A stretch of DNA of 64,000 bases from Mariniphaga sp041686935. Its GTDB lineage: Bacteria; Bacteroidota; Bacteroidia; Bacteroidales; Prolixibacteraceae. Positions 34,749 to 43,829 of the stretch are shown piece after piece. Position numbers and translations under genes: made by a program. Below the pieces are notes generated by a model, which was not told the DNA's origin, searched no databases, and saw only the letters and a program-made list of their open reading frames with translations. The first letter of the stretch is position 1. The number at the start of each line of letters is the position of its first letter. The stretch lies in assembly GCA_041686935.1 (NCBI GenBank), contig JAWLCW010000001.1, positions 248,001 through 312,000 of the forward strand, in the 5' to 3' direction.

Positions 34749-36440
34749 CTATTTTCCCCGTGCCAAGTCAATACCCATTTTTTGTCCTTTGTAGTTCGCA
34801 TTTGCAAAAGCTTTCATGATTTGCTTTTCGTAGCGTTTGTCCACTTCAAAAAAGGAGAAATTTTTCATCACCTCAATTTCACCAATTTCAGCGCTTTTGT
34901 TGGGTAAATGTTCGTTTACCAGGTCAATGATTTTCCGTTTGTTAATACCGTTCTTCTTACCCAGGTTAAAAAAGAACCGTGAAAATTCATATCCACTCCT
35001 TTTCCTGGAACTTCGTTCATTTCGCTGGCCGAAGTCGCCACGGTCGTTCCTGGTCTTTCTGCCCCGTCTTCCATTTTCCACCGGATCGAAATCCCGTTTG
35101 CTTTGACGCGATTCGTCCACATTGATGTCGGGAGCGTTTTCATAGTATTGCAAAAACCGGTTAAATTCCAGAGAAACGAACCTTTTAATCAGGTCTTCGC
35201 GTTCGAGCCAGGCCAGTTTTTTATAAATCACCGGCATAAACTGGCCAATTTCGGTTTCGTTCACTTCAATTTTTTCCATTTTATCTATGAGGCTGAACAG
35301 TTGCTTTTCGCAAATTTCTTTACCTGAAGGGACCGGTTTTTGAATGAATGTTTTGTTCACCTTTTTTTCCACCTGGCGCAGTTTGCCCTTTTCGCGCAGG
35401 TGAATAAGGGTTACTGAAATGCCTTTTTTACCTGCACGTCCGGTACGTCCGCTGCGGTGAATGTAAATTTCCGGGTCGTCGGGCAAATTGTAATTAATTA
35501 TGTGTGTCAGGTTATTCACATCGAGACCCCGGGCAGCCACATCGGTAGCCACCAGCATTTGCAGGTTTTTGTTGCGGAAACGGGCCATTACATAATCGCG
35601 TTGCGCCTGCGACAGGTCGCCGTGAAGTGCGTCGGCATTGTAGCCGTCCTGCATCAGCTTGTCGGCCACGTCTTTGGTTTCGGCGCGGGTTCGGCAAAAA
35701 ATAATCCCGTAAATATTCGGATTGATATCTGCCACCCGTTTCAAAGCTATATACCGGTCTTTGGCATGAATGAGATAGTAGTGATGCTCCACATTTTCAG
35801 CTCCGGTATTCTTTTTCCCAACCGAAATTTCGTGTGGGTTGGTCATATACTTGTTGGCAATGGAAACAATTTCCCTGGGCATGGTGGCCGAAAAAAGCAT
35901 GGTTTGCTTTTCTTTGGGTGAAGTTTCCAGAATGGCGTCCAAATCGTCTTTAAAACCCATGGAGAGCATTTCGTCGGCTTCGTCGAGCACCAGCCATTTT
36001 ATTTCGTTCACTTTCAGTTTTTTGCGTTTGATTAAGTCGAGGGTTCGGCCGGGTGTTCCCACCACTATGGAAACGCCACGATCCAACTGATCGATTTGCT
36101 TCCTTATATCGGCGCCACCATAAACCACGGCTATGTTCATCTTTTGGGTGAACTTCGAAAAGTTGTTTAAATCATTGGCAATTTGCAGGGCCAGTTCGCG
36201 TGTGGGACTGAGTATTAAAGCCTGCGTATGTTTTTTCGATGTGTCGATTTGCTGAATGATGGGCAAACCAAAGGCAGCGGTTTTTCCTGTTCCGGTTTGT
36301 GCCAGGGCAACCATGTCGGTGTTGTTTTCCAATAAAAAAGGAATGGTTTGTTCCTGAATGGGTGTGGGTATTTCAAATCCCAGTGCTTCAACAGCTTGTT
36401 GAATTTCGGCACTGAGACCCATCTCGTTAAATAATGTCAT
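34749..36440 (-). CDS. DEAD-box ATP-dependent RNA helicase (DbpA-like C-terminus)
   Basis: A 563-residue helicase. The Q motif is GFEIPTPIQEQ (about 21-31), motif I AQTGTGKT (47-54), motif II DEAD (153-156), motif III SAT in MLFSATMPR, and motif VI HRSGRTGRAG. A charged linker (about 435-485, rich in Arg, Asp and Asn) leads to a DbpA-type RNA-binding domain (about 487-560, with YEFSRFFFNLGKKNGINKR and FSFFEVDKRY). It unwinds RNA in ribosome assembly or mRNA turnover, like DeaD/CshA. A TACCTTTG box lies 26 bp before the start. This is a standard housekeeping gene. Confidence 0.94.
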   Translation of the reverse strand: MTLFNEMGLSAEIQQAVEALGFEIPTPIQEQTIPFLLENNTDMVALAQTGTGKTAAFGLPIIQQIDTSKKHTQALILSPTRELALQIANDLNNFSKFTQKMNIAVVYGGADIRKQIDQLDRGVSIVVGTPGRTLDLIKRKKLKVNEIKWLVLDEADEMLSMGFKDDLDAILETSPKEKQTMLFSATMPREIVSIANKYMTNPHEISVGKKNTGAENVEHHYYLIHAKDRYIALKRVADINPNIYGIIFCRTRAETKDVADKLMQDGYNADALHGDLSQAQRDYVMARFRNKNLQMLVATDVAARGLDVNNLTHIINYNLPDDPEIYIHRSGRTGRAGKKGISVTLIHLREKGKLRQVEKKVNKTFIQKPVPSGKEICEKQLFSLIDKMEKIEVNETEIGQFMPVIYKKLAWLEREDLIKRFVSLEFNRFLQYYENAPDINVDESRQSKRDFDPVENGRRGRKTRNDRGDFGQRNERSSRKRSGYEFSRFFFNLGKKNGINKRKIIDLVNEHLPNKSAEIGEIEVMKNFSFFEVDKRYEKQIMKAFANANYKGQKMGIDLARGK

Positions 36441-36466
36441 GAATTTACGTGTAAAAATTGTGGGCG

Positions 36467-36474
36467 CAAAGGTA
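36467..36474 (-). promoter_or_regulatory. -7 box of the DEAD-box helicase gene
   Basis: TACCTTTG on the minus strand, an exact TAnnTTTG match, 26 bp before ATG 36440. Confidence 0.6.
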
Positions 36475-36598
36475 ACCTTTTAAAATGAAATACAGGGATT
36501 TAGCAAGTTTTCTTTTGCGTATTAACAAATAGATCATCCTGATGAAAGTTTTTATATTTTTTAAACGAACTGAAAATGCAAATTTAACCTAAATGCCT

Positions 36599-36606
36599 TA
36601 CATTTG
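36599..36606 (+). promoter_or_regulatory. -7 box of the PorT-like gene
   Basis: TACATTTG, an exact TAnnTTTG match, 31 bp before ATG 36638. Confidence 0.5.
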
Positions 36607-36637
36607 TTTGAGTTAAAAACCGATTCAGTTGAATTGT

Positions 36638-37468
36638 ATGGACAATAAAAAGCTGGGAAAATCTTTCTGTACCATAACCAGACTGTTATTTGCAGGGCTA
36701 ATGATTATGGTCTTTGTAAATAAGTCAGAAGCTCAGAACGATACTATTGTGCCAATTGAAAAGGATCCGGAAAAAATATTACGTAAGATAAAAATCAGGG
36801 AATTTGCAAATGATGGTTTCAATTTTTGGAATGACGATTTTTCAGGACACTGGGCTGGTATCGATTTCGGCTTTAACCTTTTCAGAAATCCCGATTATGC
36901 GGGGTACACCACTGAATTTATGAAAAATGATATATTCAGATCAAACTCAACTTACATTAATCTCATTCAGCAAAGTCTTGGATTGCAAAAAAACAGGAAT
37001 ACAATTGGGCTGGTAACAGGACTTGGATTACATTTGCAAAGTTACCGGCTTGAAAAAAATACAACCATACAACGTATGGAAAACGGACTGATTGAACCTC
37101 AAATCCTTTATTTCGACCAGAACCAAAAATCCAAATTTTCTGTTCTTTCGCTTATGGTACCTTTACTTGCAGAGTTTCAGATACCTGTTAATCATTATAA
37201 AAACAGAATTTATTTTTCCGGGGGTGTTTATGGCGGATTACGACTGAGCAGCCACACAAAAATAAAATACCGCGCCGATGGCAAAAAAGAAAAGCTGAAA
37301 ACGCCCGGGCATTATTCACTGAATGATTTCAAATATGGTTTAATGGCAAGAGCCGGGTACCGGTGGGTAAATATTTTTGCAACCTGTGAGCTTACTCCGC
37401 TTTTCATGGAAGAAAAGGGGCCGGAGATTTTTCCGGTAACATTTGGGATAACAATAATAAATTTTTGA
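36638..37468 (+). CDS. PorT-like outer-membrane beta-barrel protein
   Basis: From ATG 36638 the protein has 276 residues. A signal peptide (LLFAGLMIMVFVNKSEAQ) is followed by a barrel region. Strands include GHWAGIDFGFNLFRNPDYAGY, NTIGLVTGLGLHLQSYRL, NRIYFSGGVYGGLRLSSHTKIKY and a closing PVTFGITIINF. The same elements in the same order (HWAGxxFGxN, LVTGLGxxxxxxxx, LSxxxxPLLAEFQ/PLMLEVK, GGVxGGxxxxSHTKxK, GPExxPVTFGxxxxN) occur in the protein at 47101, so the two are paralogues. The frame reaches TTG 36629, but ATG is better. The creatininase-family gene follows after 6 bp. Confidence 0.75.
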   Translation: MDNKKLGKSFCTITRLLFAGLMIMVFVNKSEAQNDTIVPIEKDPEKILRKIKIREFANDGFNFWNDDFSGHWAGIDFGFNLFRNPDYAGYTTEFMKNDIFRSNSTYINLIQQSLGLQKNRNTIGLVTGLGLHLQSYRLEKNTTIQRMENGLIEPQILYFDQNQKSKFSVLSLMVPLLAEFQIPVNHYKNRIYFSGGVYGGLRLSSHTKIKYRADGKKEKLKTPGHYSLNDFKYGLMARAGYRWVNIFATCELTPLFMEEKGPEIFPVTFGITIINF

Positions 37469-37474
37469 CGAACA

Positions 37475-38236
37475 ATGAGACCTTACATTTTAGAAGAAAC
37501 CAACTGGAAACAGATTAAAAATCAGAAATACGATGTGGCAGTGCTTCCCTGGGGAGCTACGGAACCACACAACTACCATTTGCCTTATGGTACCGATTCG
37601 CTGGAAACCGCGCGAATTGCTGCCGATGCCGCCCAAAAAGCCTGGGACAATGGCGCCAAAGTGATGGTGTTGCCCACCATCCCGCTGGGAGTACAAAATC
37701 CCGGACAAATTGAAATGCCGTTTTGCCTGCATACCCGTCCTTCCACTCAAATCATTATTCTCGAAGACATAGTCCGGGCGCTTTATAATCAGGGAATCCG
37801 AAAACTGGTGGTAATGAACGGACATGGAGGCAATGATTTCAAACCGGTTATTCGCGAAGTTCTGCCGCAGTTTCCCGGTATGTTTATCGCTCTTAACGAG
37901 TGGTTTAAACTGGTTCCCAATTCCGATTATTTTGAAGAGGAAGGCGACCATGCCAACGAAATGGAAACCAGCATCATTATGCACTATTTCCCGGAGCTGG
38001 TGCTTCCCCTGAAAGAAGCCGGCGAGGGAAAAGCAAAAAAAATCAAACTGAAAAGCCTTCAAAATAAAATTGCCTGGACACCCCGCCAATGGGATAAAGT
38101 TACCGACGACACTGGTGTGGGAAATCCGAAAAAAGCTTCTGCTAAAAAAGGAGAAAAATTTTTGCAAACAGTAACTTCAATGATTGGGGATTTTTTGGCT
38201 GAACTGGCGGAAAGCGATTTAAAAGATTTATATTGA
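37475..38236 (+). CDS. Creatininase-family metal-dependent amidohydrolase
   Basis: A 253-residue protein of the creatinine amidohydrolase family. It has the signature LPWGATEPHNYHLPYGTD with metal ligands E30, H32/H35 and D41. MNGHGGND and EEGDHANEMETSIIM follow, giving further ligand histidines and glutamate. The family includes creatininase, formamide hydrolases of flavin and riboflavin pathways, and MftE-type peptidases. The substrate cannot be assigned here. It has no signal peptide, so it is cytoplasmic. It starts 6 bp after the outer-membrane gene and is followed after 84 bp by pepE. Confidence 0.9.
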   Translation: MRPYILEETNWKQIKNQKYDVAVLPWGATEPHNYHLPYGTDSLETARIAADAAQKAWDNGAKVMVLPTIPLGVQNPGQIEMPFCLHTRPSTQIIILEDIVRALYNQGIRKLVVMNGHGGNDFKPVIREVLPQFPGMFIALNEWFKLVPNSDYFEEEGDHANEMETSIIMHYFPELVLPLKEAGEGKAKKIKLKSLQNKIAWTPRQWDKVTDDTGVGNPKKASAKKGEKFLQTVTSMIGDFLAELAESDLKDLY

Positions 38237-38320
38237 TAATTGTTATCAAACCCGATAATTGTCATTTCTTAAATCTCTGAAATTTCTGTTATTGCAGGTA
38301 AATAAAAAAAGCAGAAACAC

Positions 38321-39055
38321 ATGAAACTCTTACTGATTAGCAACTCGACCATGGCGGGCGAAGCCTACTTGGACTATCCGAAATACGAAATACAGAAATT
38401 CCTTGGCGAAAAGCCGGTTACAGCGTTATTTATTCCTTATGCTGCCGTTACTTTTTCGTTCGATGACTATTGTGAAAAAGTGGAAGAGCGGTTTGCGGAA
38501 GTGGGTCATCATATTGTGGGCATTCACACTTTTGCCGACCCGGCGAAGGCAGTGGAAGAGGCTGAAGCCATTGTGGTGGGCGGCGGAAACACATGGCAAT
38601 TGGTTCGCATGATGCACGACCGGAAACTGATGAACCCTATCCGCGAAAAAGCGTTTAACGGCACGCCTTACATCGGCTGGAGCGCCGGCGCTAACATCGC
38701 CTGTCCCACCTTGCGAACCACCAACGACATGCCCATCATTGACCCACACGGATTTGAGTGCATCGGCCTGGTTCCGTTTCAGATTAACCCGCACTACCTG
38801 GATGCCAGCGCACAGGGGCATGCCGGCGAAACACGCGAACAGCGCATTGAAGAGTTTATTGAAGTTAACCCGGAATCTTATGTGGTGGGATTGCGCGAAG
38901 GAACCATGCTGAAACTGGAAAATGATAAACTGGAGCTAATTGGAAACCGGTTGTGCCGTGTTTTCAAAAAAGGAAAAGAACCGGCGGAGCTTTCTTCGGG
39001 CGACGATTTCAGTTTTCTGATGGAAACCGGAGTGCTGGCCAAAAAACCGCGTTAA
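38321..39055 (+). CDS. pepE: Dipeptidase E (alpha-aspartyl dipeptidase, S51)
   Basis: A 244-residue S51 peptidase, close to the usual length of about 230. The nucleophile S121 sits in YIGWSAGANIACP, with D136 (RTTNDMPI) and H158 (NPHYLD) one residue from the positions known for the E. coli enzyme. The oxyanion region is VVGGGNTWQL. It hydrolyses dipeptides with N-terminal aspartate in the cytoplasm. The next gene downstream, an AspT/YidE-type transporter, may handle the amino acids released, but it has its own promoter. Confidence 0.92.
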   Translation: MKLLLISNSTMAGEAYLDYPKYEIQKFLGEKPVTALFIPYAAVTFSFDDYCEKVEERFAEVGHHIVGIHTFADPAKAVEEAEAIVVGGGNTWQLVRMMHDRKLMNPIREKAFNGTPYIGWSAGANIACPTLRTTNDMPIIDPHGFECIGLVPFQINPHYLDASAQGHAGETREQRIEEFIEVNPESYVVGLREGTMLKLENDKLELIGNRLCRVFKKGKEPAELSSGDDFSFLMETGVLAKKPR

Positions 39056-39154
39056 CCTGTTTCGATAAAACATTTTGTTTCTAATCCTTTCATTAAGTTT
39101 TGATAGAAATTTCACCTCTTCTTTTCTGTTTTAGCCTGATAGTGAACAATTCAC

Positions 39155-39162
39155 TACCTTTG
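39155..39162 (+). promoter_or_regulatory. Promoter of the AspT/YidE-type transporter
   Basis: TACCTTTG (TAnnTTTG) lies 22 bp before ATG 39185. A TTTTAG about 20 bp further upstream may be a weak -33 element. Confidence 0.6.
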
Positions 39163-39184
39163 CACCGTAAAACCAAAACAGAAA

Positions 39185-40771
39185 ATGGAACTTCTTTCAA
39201 ATAATTATTTCGCCCTGTTTTTAATTGTAGGCCTTGGTTTTATCCTGGGCCGTATAAAAATTTTTGGGCTGTCGCTCGACGTATCGGCGGTCATATTTGT
39301 GGCACTGGTGTTTGGCCATTTCGGAGTGGTTATTCCCGAAGACTTCCAATACCTTGGCCTGGTGCTGTTCATCTTCACAATTGGCATTCAGGCGGGGCCC
39401 GGATTTTTCGAGTCGTTTAAAAAAGAGGGCCGGCAACTGGCCTCATTTGCTACTTTGCTAATTCTTACAGCAGCCCTAATTACTGTTGCTGTTGTTTACT
39501 TTTTCAAAATTGATAAAAATATTGCCGTAGGACTCTTCACCGGCGCGCTAACCAGTACGCCCGGTTTGGCTGCGGCCATAGATATAACCGGTTCTCCGCT
39601 GGCTTCCATCGGTTACGGGGTTGGCTATCCGTTTGGCGTAATCGGAGTTATTCTATTTATCCGGTTTCTTCCCAAAATATTGGGTGTTTCGCTGAAAAAA
39701 GAAGAAGCCGAATACCATTCAAAAACAAAAGAGGAATTTCCGGAAATTTTACGACGGAATTTTTTGGTTGAAAACGAAAATGTGGCAGGAAAGTCTATTG
39801 GCGACCTGCGTATCAGGTACATGACAAAAGCTGTTGTTTCGCGGGTAGTACACGAAGGATTAGCGGTAACCCCAAAACCCGAAACCATTTTATACAAAGG
39901 CGATTTGATAAAAGCTGTGGGAACAGATGAAGCCCTGAAACGTGTGGAATTGCTCATTGGCCCTCCAACCGAAGAGGAAATCCCTCTCGACCCGAACTAC
40001 GATGTACGCACGGTTTTGGTGACCAACAAAGAAGTGGTAAACAAAACCATCGGACAAATAAACCTGTTGCAAACATACAGCGCCACCATCACCCGGATTC
40101 GCCGCTCGGGGATTAACATTTCGCCTACGCCAAATTCAAAACTACAGTTTGGCGATAAGCTAATAATTGCCAGCAGCAAAGCCAACATGGAAATGGTGGC
40201 CCGCATTTTTGGCGACGACCAGAAACGGCTTTCCGACACCGACATTTTACCGGTGGCACTGGGAATAATTCTGGGCGTTCTGGTCGGAAAAATCAACATT
40301 GCGCTTGGTAATTTCGCTTTCAGTTTGGGATTGACGGGCGGCGTGCTCGTTGTTGCGCTGGTTGTCAGCCGCATGGGAAAAACCGGCCCCATTATCTGGA
40401 CCATGAGTGGCGCTGCCAACCAGTTGCTGCGGCAGTTGGGGCTTATCTTTTTCCTGGCCGCTGTGGGAACCGGTGCAGGCGCCGATATTCTGGATACATT
40501 TGAACAATATGGCTACCGGCTGTTTCTTTTTGGCGGGGTTATAACCCTGGTTCCAATGATTTTGGCCGCCATTGCCGGAAAATGGTTTTTTAAAATGAAC
40601 CTGCTAAGTATGCTGGGCGCTATTAGCGGAAGTATGACCAGCACGCCCGGTTTGGCCGCCGCCGATTCCATGACCGAAACCAATGCCCACAGCATTGCCT
40701 ACGCAACCGTTTATCCGGTGGCTATGGTGTTACTCATTGTAATTGTGCAGTTGATTTCGCTTTTTCTGTAG
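39185..40771 (+). CDS. AspT/YidE-family putative transporter with TrkA_C domains
   Basis: A 528-residue membrane protein. Two blocks of membrane helices (about 5-160 and 355-527) each carry the duplicated family motif: GALTSTPGLAAAID in the first half and GSMTSTPGLAAADSMTE in the second. Between them are two cytoplasmic TrkA_C-type ligand-binding domains (about 190-345, with RVVHEGLAVTPKPETILYKGD and ITRIRRSGINISPTPNSKL by position). This is the aspartate:alanine exchanger/YidE-YbjL layout. The transported ion or amino acid is unknown. It converges closely on the GH32 gene (6 bp). Confidence 0.9.
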   Translation: MELLSNNYFALFLIVGLGFILGRIKIFGLSLDVSAVIFVALVFGHFGVVIPEDFQYLGLVLFIFTIGIQAGPGFFESFKKEGRQLASFATLLILTAALITVAVVYFFKIDKNIAVGLFTGALTSTPGLAAAIDITGSPLASIGYGVGYPFGVIGVILFIRFLPKILGVSLKKEEAEYHSKTKEEFPEILRRNFLVENENVAGKSIGDLRIRYMTKAVVSRVVHEGLAVTPKPETILYKGDLIKAVGTDEALKRVELLIGPPTEEEIPLDPNYDVRTVLVTNKEVVNKTIGQINLLQTYSATITRIRRSGINISPTPNSKLQFGDKLIIASSKANMEMVARIFGDDQKRLSDTDILPVALGIILGVLVGKINIALGNFAFSLGLTGGVLVVALVVSRMGKTGPIIWTMSGAANQLLRQLGLIFFLAAVGTGAGADILDTFEQYGYRLFLFGGVITLVPMILAAIAGKWFFKMNLLSMLGAISGSMTSTPGLAAADSMTETNAHSIAYATVYPVAMVLLIVIVQLISLFL

Positions 40772-40777
40772 CAGCCG

Positions 40778-42223
40778 TTAGCGCCACGCCGATTCCACCC
40801 GGTAAATATCGAGTTTCTCCACAATCACTTCGCCACCGGAGGAAAAAAGCACCAAATCTTCGGCTCCCTTTTCCGGTGTAAAATTATTGGAAATAGCCAC
40901 CTGTCCACCGTTTGCAAACACCTCGACAGATGCTCTGTCAATCAAAATTTCAAGTGTAATTTTATTGTCGATTGGTTGCAGCGGAGCCGCCGTTCCGAGA
41001 ACCGACAATGTTCCGCGTTTTACATCATATAAAAGTTCTGTACCTGTTTTCTTCTTGCTGTGCCGGATATAAAAACCAAAGTTGTTGCAGGTTTTCAGGT
41101 CGAACTCACCAATAATGTGCAGGCAATCGCCACTCACCCGTTTTACGATGTTTTGGTTGATTCCGGGAATCAGTTTCTCATTCTCCCACCTGTATTGCTT
41201 CCCGTGCAGAAGTTCAATTTCCGAAATGGGTTTCCGGGTTAGCTTATATCCAAAATTAAATTTGGTAAGTTCCAGTTCGGTGGGGAAGGTCATCTGCCCG
41301 TTAAACGGCATGTCGGGGAAGTTTCCGCCGCGCATCCAGGCAATCTGAATCACCCGTCCGTCTTCATCGGGAATGTTACTCCAGGTTTGGGTAGCATAGT
41401 AGTTTTTACCGAAGTCGCTTTTCATTTTTGCCGTTTCGGGCGAAAACTCCTCACCGTCAAAGTTTCCAATCAGGTAGCTGCCATCGCCGTCGAAAAGCAC
41501 CCACTTGGTTTCCTCAGGGCGGTTGCTCACCTGCATGGGAATCAAATCGGGGCATTCGTAAAATCCAAAAATATGGCTTTTGTAATCCCAGTCCACCAGG
41601 TTCTCCGAGGTGTAAAACGAAACGCCCTTGGACCTTTCCTCTTCCAGGGTTTTGCGGTACAGTACCATCACGTATTTTTGCGAAGGTTCGTGCCAAATCA
41701 CTTTGGGGTCGCGTGCATCGTCGGTTTCATCATAAGGAATTATCGGGTTTCCCTCATATTTTTCCCAGGTGCGTCCGCGGTCGGTGCTGTAGGCAATGCG
41801 CTGTCCGCAATGCTGACTGGTGTAAAAAATTACCAGCGTTTTCACATCGCCCTGCTGTTTTCCCAGCAAATTGTTGTGGTCAACAATGGCCGACCCCGAA
41901 AAAGCCGTGCAGTATTCCTTGTCTTCCGAATTTTCATCGGGATAAAGGGCAATGGGCATGTGTTCCCAGTGAACCAAATCCGTGCTGATGGCATGTCCCC
42001 AGTGCATATAGCCCCATTCCTTCCCTTTCGGGTTGAACTGGTAAAACAGGTGGTATTCACCATCGTAATATACCAGCCCGTTGGGATCGTTGTGCCAGTT
42101 TTCCTCAGGCGTGAAATGAAACTGCGGCCGGTACAGTTCGTTGTAATAATTTTTATCCGGTTTCGAAGCGGTTAATATAAATACCGAAGCCAGTGCAAAT
42201 AAAATAATTAAACCATTCTTCAT
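40778..42223 (-). CDS. Glycoside hydrolase family 32 (levanase/fructanase-like), exported
   Basis: From ATG 42223 the protein has 481 residues. It has a signal-like N-terminus (MKNGLIILFALASVFILTASK). The five-bladed propeller has all three GH32 acids: the nucleophile in WHNDPNG (D46), the stabiliser in RDP (D172) and the acid/base in ECPDL (E223). A C-terminal beta-sandwich follows, with ITLEILIDRASVEVFANGG. It should hydrolyse beta-fructosides such as levan, inulin or sucrose, probably in the periplasm. No SusCD pair or fructokinase is adjacent, so it is isolated. The frame extends to 42268, but the signal peptide begins at MKNG. Confidence 0.93.
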   Translation of the reverse strand: MKNGLIILFALASVFILTASKPDKNYYNELYRPQFHFTPEENWHNDPNGLVYYDGEYHLFYQFNPKGKEWGYMHWGHAISTDLVHWEHMPIALYPDENSEDKEYCTAFSGSAIVDHNNLLGKQQGDVKTLVIFYTSQHCGQRIAYSTDRGRTWEKYEGNPIIPYDETDDARDPKVIWHEPSQKYVMVLYRKTLEEERSKGVSFYTSENLVDWDYKSHIFGFYECPDLIPMQVSNRPEETKWVLFDGDGSYLIGNFDGEEFSPETAKMKSDFGKNYYATQTWSNIPDEDGRVIQIAWMRGGNFPDMPFNGQMTFPTELELTKFNFGYKLTRKPISEIELLHGKQYRWENEKLIPGINQNIVKRVSGDCLHIIGEFDLKTCNNFGFYIRHSKKKTGTELLYDVKRGTLSVLGTAAPLQPIDNKITLEILIDRASVEVFANGGQVAISNNFTPEKGAEDLVLFSSGGEVIVEKLDIYRVESAWR

Positions 42224-42639
42224 AGCGTATATTTTTTCTGAATTTTGGTCTGTTAATACGGTGTGCAAGATAGGAATTTATTGCTTTTATTGCAGTTTTT
42301 TCAACTCATTCTCTATGTATCTTTCCAGTTGGTTTTTCCCTGGAAGTTTTAAAATCAGCGGGATTATAAATTAATGCAGACAGTGTCTGCAACATTGAAC
42401 TGAATCTAATTTGCCTCCTAAATTAAATCTTTCAGAAAATCTGAACAAGCTTTTTCATCCTCAAAATCGAGCGAAATGACATCGATCATAAAGATCCACT
42501 ACAAATTTAAATTTCAAAGGACTTTAAAAATCATTGTATTTGGGATTAATTAAAAACAGTGATACGTTTTTTTGTTTCGACTGTTAAATATAAAACGTTT
42601 TTAAGAACAAATCCAGCAGATTTGAATAGATATGGTCTC
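42224..42639. other. Intergenic region with palindrome upstream of GH32
   Basis: About 415 bp without a supported gene. It holds a TATCTTGC box (minus, near 42265), a 17-bp palindrome at 42375-42391, and a 23-codon minus-strand ORF at 42418-42489 (MIDVISLDFEDEKACSDFLK...) that may be a decayed gene start. The rest is AT-rich. Confidence 0.5.
42375..42391. promoter_or_regulatory. 17-bp palindrome upstream of GH32
   Basis: TGCAGACA-G-TGTCTGCA has perfect 8-bp arms around one base. It is about 150 bp upstream of the GH32 start codon. An operator role is possible; no regulator gene is next to it. Confidence 0.4.
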
Positions 42640-42780
42640 TTATGAAAACTTCAATAATTCCACTTGTAAAGTGTTTAATTCATAAATTTTGGCAAAATCT
42701 TTTGTGTTGTTAGTTAACAATTGGCAATTATTTACAATACAGGTTGCAGCAATGATTGCATCAGGAAGTTTTACAGCGTA
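42640..42780 (-). pseudogene. C-terminal remnant of a VapC-type PIN toxin
   Basis: On the minus strand 46 codons read YAVKLPDAIIAATCIVNNCQ, then LLTNNTKDFAKIYELNTLQ and a short tail to TAA 42640-42642. This is the end of a PIN domain, with the third and fourth acidic active-site regions (LPDAIIAAT and T-x-x-x-K-D-F). The N-terminal half with the first catalytic aspartate is missing, and there is no start codon; a stop lies directly upstream. The remnant abuts the 3' end of a small antitoxin-like gene, so a deletion has joined the two. Confidence 0.75.
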
Positions 42781-42962
42781 TTATATTCGATTTCTTTGAT
42801 AAGCTCAACTGCTCTTTCCCGGGTAATCGCTCCTTTATGATGAACAGGAGTGTTTTTTCCCCTGGTTTTTGGTTTTATTAGTTTTATAATTTTTGCTTTC
42901 TCAAGTCCTTTCAGAATTGACAACGCATTTTTATTTTTAATTTCAATTTCAATTGTTTCCAT
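42771..42962 (-). CDS. Antitoxin-like protein of a decayed vapBC module
   Basis: A 63-residue protein: a strand METIEIEIKNKNALSILKGL, a helix, a basic linker LIKPKTRGKNTP, and an acidic C-terminal helix. The linker and helix arrangement fits small antitoxins paired with PIN toxins in Bacteroidota. Its last codons overlap the VapC remnant. The deletion that removed most of the toxin may also have changed the antitoxin C-terminus. The role is inferred from position. Confidence 0.6.
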   Translation of the reverse strand: METIEIEIKNKNALSILKGLEKAKIIKLIKPKTRGKNTPVHHKGAITRERAVELIKEIEYNTL

Positions 42963-43004
42963 TATTTTTGATTTGTTACAAATTTACATTAAAAAACAAA
43001 TAAA

Positions 43005-43808
43005 ATGAATTACCAAGGCAACATCCTGAAAATGCGCACCGAACTGGCAAAACCGGTCAACTATTTTTTGCCGGTGGGTGAACAGGAAATTAAAATGAAC
43101 GACCTGATTGGCAAAGAAATAAACCTTCATTTTACGGGGCAAATCAACTGCATTTCGTGCGGAAAAATTACCAAAACTTCGTTTAACCAGGGGTTCTGTT
43201 ACAACTGCCTGCAAACGGCGCCCGAGTCAAGCGAATCGGTAGTGAGGCCCGAGTTGTCGAAATCGCAGTTTGGCATTGCCCGCGACATGGAGTGGGCTGA
43301 AAAACACGACCTCATCGAACACATTGTTTACCTGGCCGTGGCCAGCGAACTGAAAGTGGGAGTTACACGCCATCACCAGATTCCCACCCGCTGGATTGAC
43401 CAGGGTGCTGGCTATGCCATTCAACTGGCCAAAACACCCAACCGCCACATTGCCGGCATCATCGAAATTTTTCTGAAAAAACACTTCACCGACCGCACCA
43501 ACTGGCGGGCCATGCTGAAAAGCGAAGGCAATTCAGAAATCGACCTTCAGGAAGAAAAGAAAAATGCCCTGCAATTGCTGCCAGCAGAATTGCAAAAATA
43601 TTATTGTGATGATGATGAAATCACTTCCATCGAATATCCGCTGGCAGTATTACCGGAAAAAGTAAAAAGCATTGGTTTCGACAAAACGCCTGATATTAAT
43701 GGCATTTTAAAAGGGATTAAGGGGCAATACCTTGTTTTTGAAAACAATACGGTTTTGAATATCAGGAAACACAACGGGTATTTTATTCAAATTAAAAGCC
43801 TCTCTTAA
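43005..43808 (+). CDS. DUF2797 protein
   Basis: A 267-residue protein matching the DUF2797 family. An N-terminal zinc-ribbon-like CxxC pair (C49/C52 in NCISCGK and C65/C68 in GFCYNC) is followed by VGVTRHHQIPTRWIDQGA and a helical region with TDRTNWRAML. The T-R-W-x-D-Q-G-A segment is the most conserved part of the family. It has no signal peptide. Function is not established; the GIY-YIG-like spacing of some members has led others to suggest nucleic acid binding, but I see no proof here. It diverges from the antitoxin gene, with 42 bp between starts. Confidence 0.85.
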   Translation: MNYQGNILKMRTELAKPVNYFLPVGEQEIKMNDLIGKEINLHFTGQINCISCGKITKTSFNQGFCYNCLQTAPESSESVVRPELSKSQFGIARDMEWAEKHDLIEHIVYLAVASELKVGVTRHHQIPTRWIDQGAGYAIQLAKTPNRHIAGIIEIFLKKHFTDRTNWRAMLKSEGNSEIDLQEEKKNALQLLPAELQKYYCDDDEITSIEYPLAVLPEKVKSIGFDKTPDINGILKGIKGQYLVFENNTVLNIRKHNGYFIQIKSLS

Positions 43809-43829
43809 TTTTCCCCAAGGGGAGAAACT
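43809..43829. repeat. Short intergenic palindrome after the DUF2797 gene
   Basis: TTTTCCCC-AA-GGGGAGAAA directly follows the stop codon. The C/G-run palindrome is of the same style as the repeats at 44986 and 59563. It has no T tail, so it is not a typical terminator. Confidence 0.4.

Noticed and set aside
41387..42175. A 262-codon plus-strand frame antisense to GH32
   Set aside because: The GH32 frame contains all catalytic motifs; the opposite frame is open because of codon bias.
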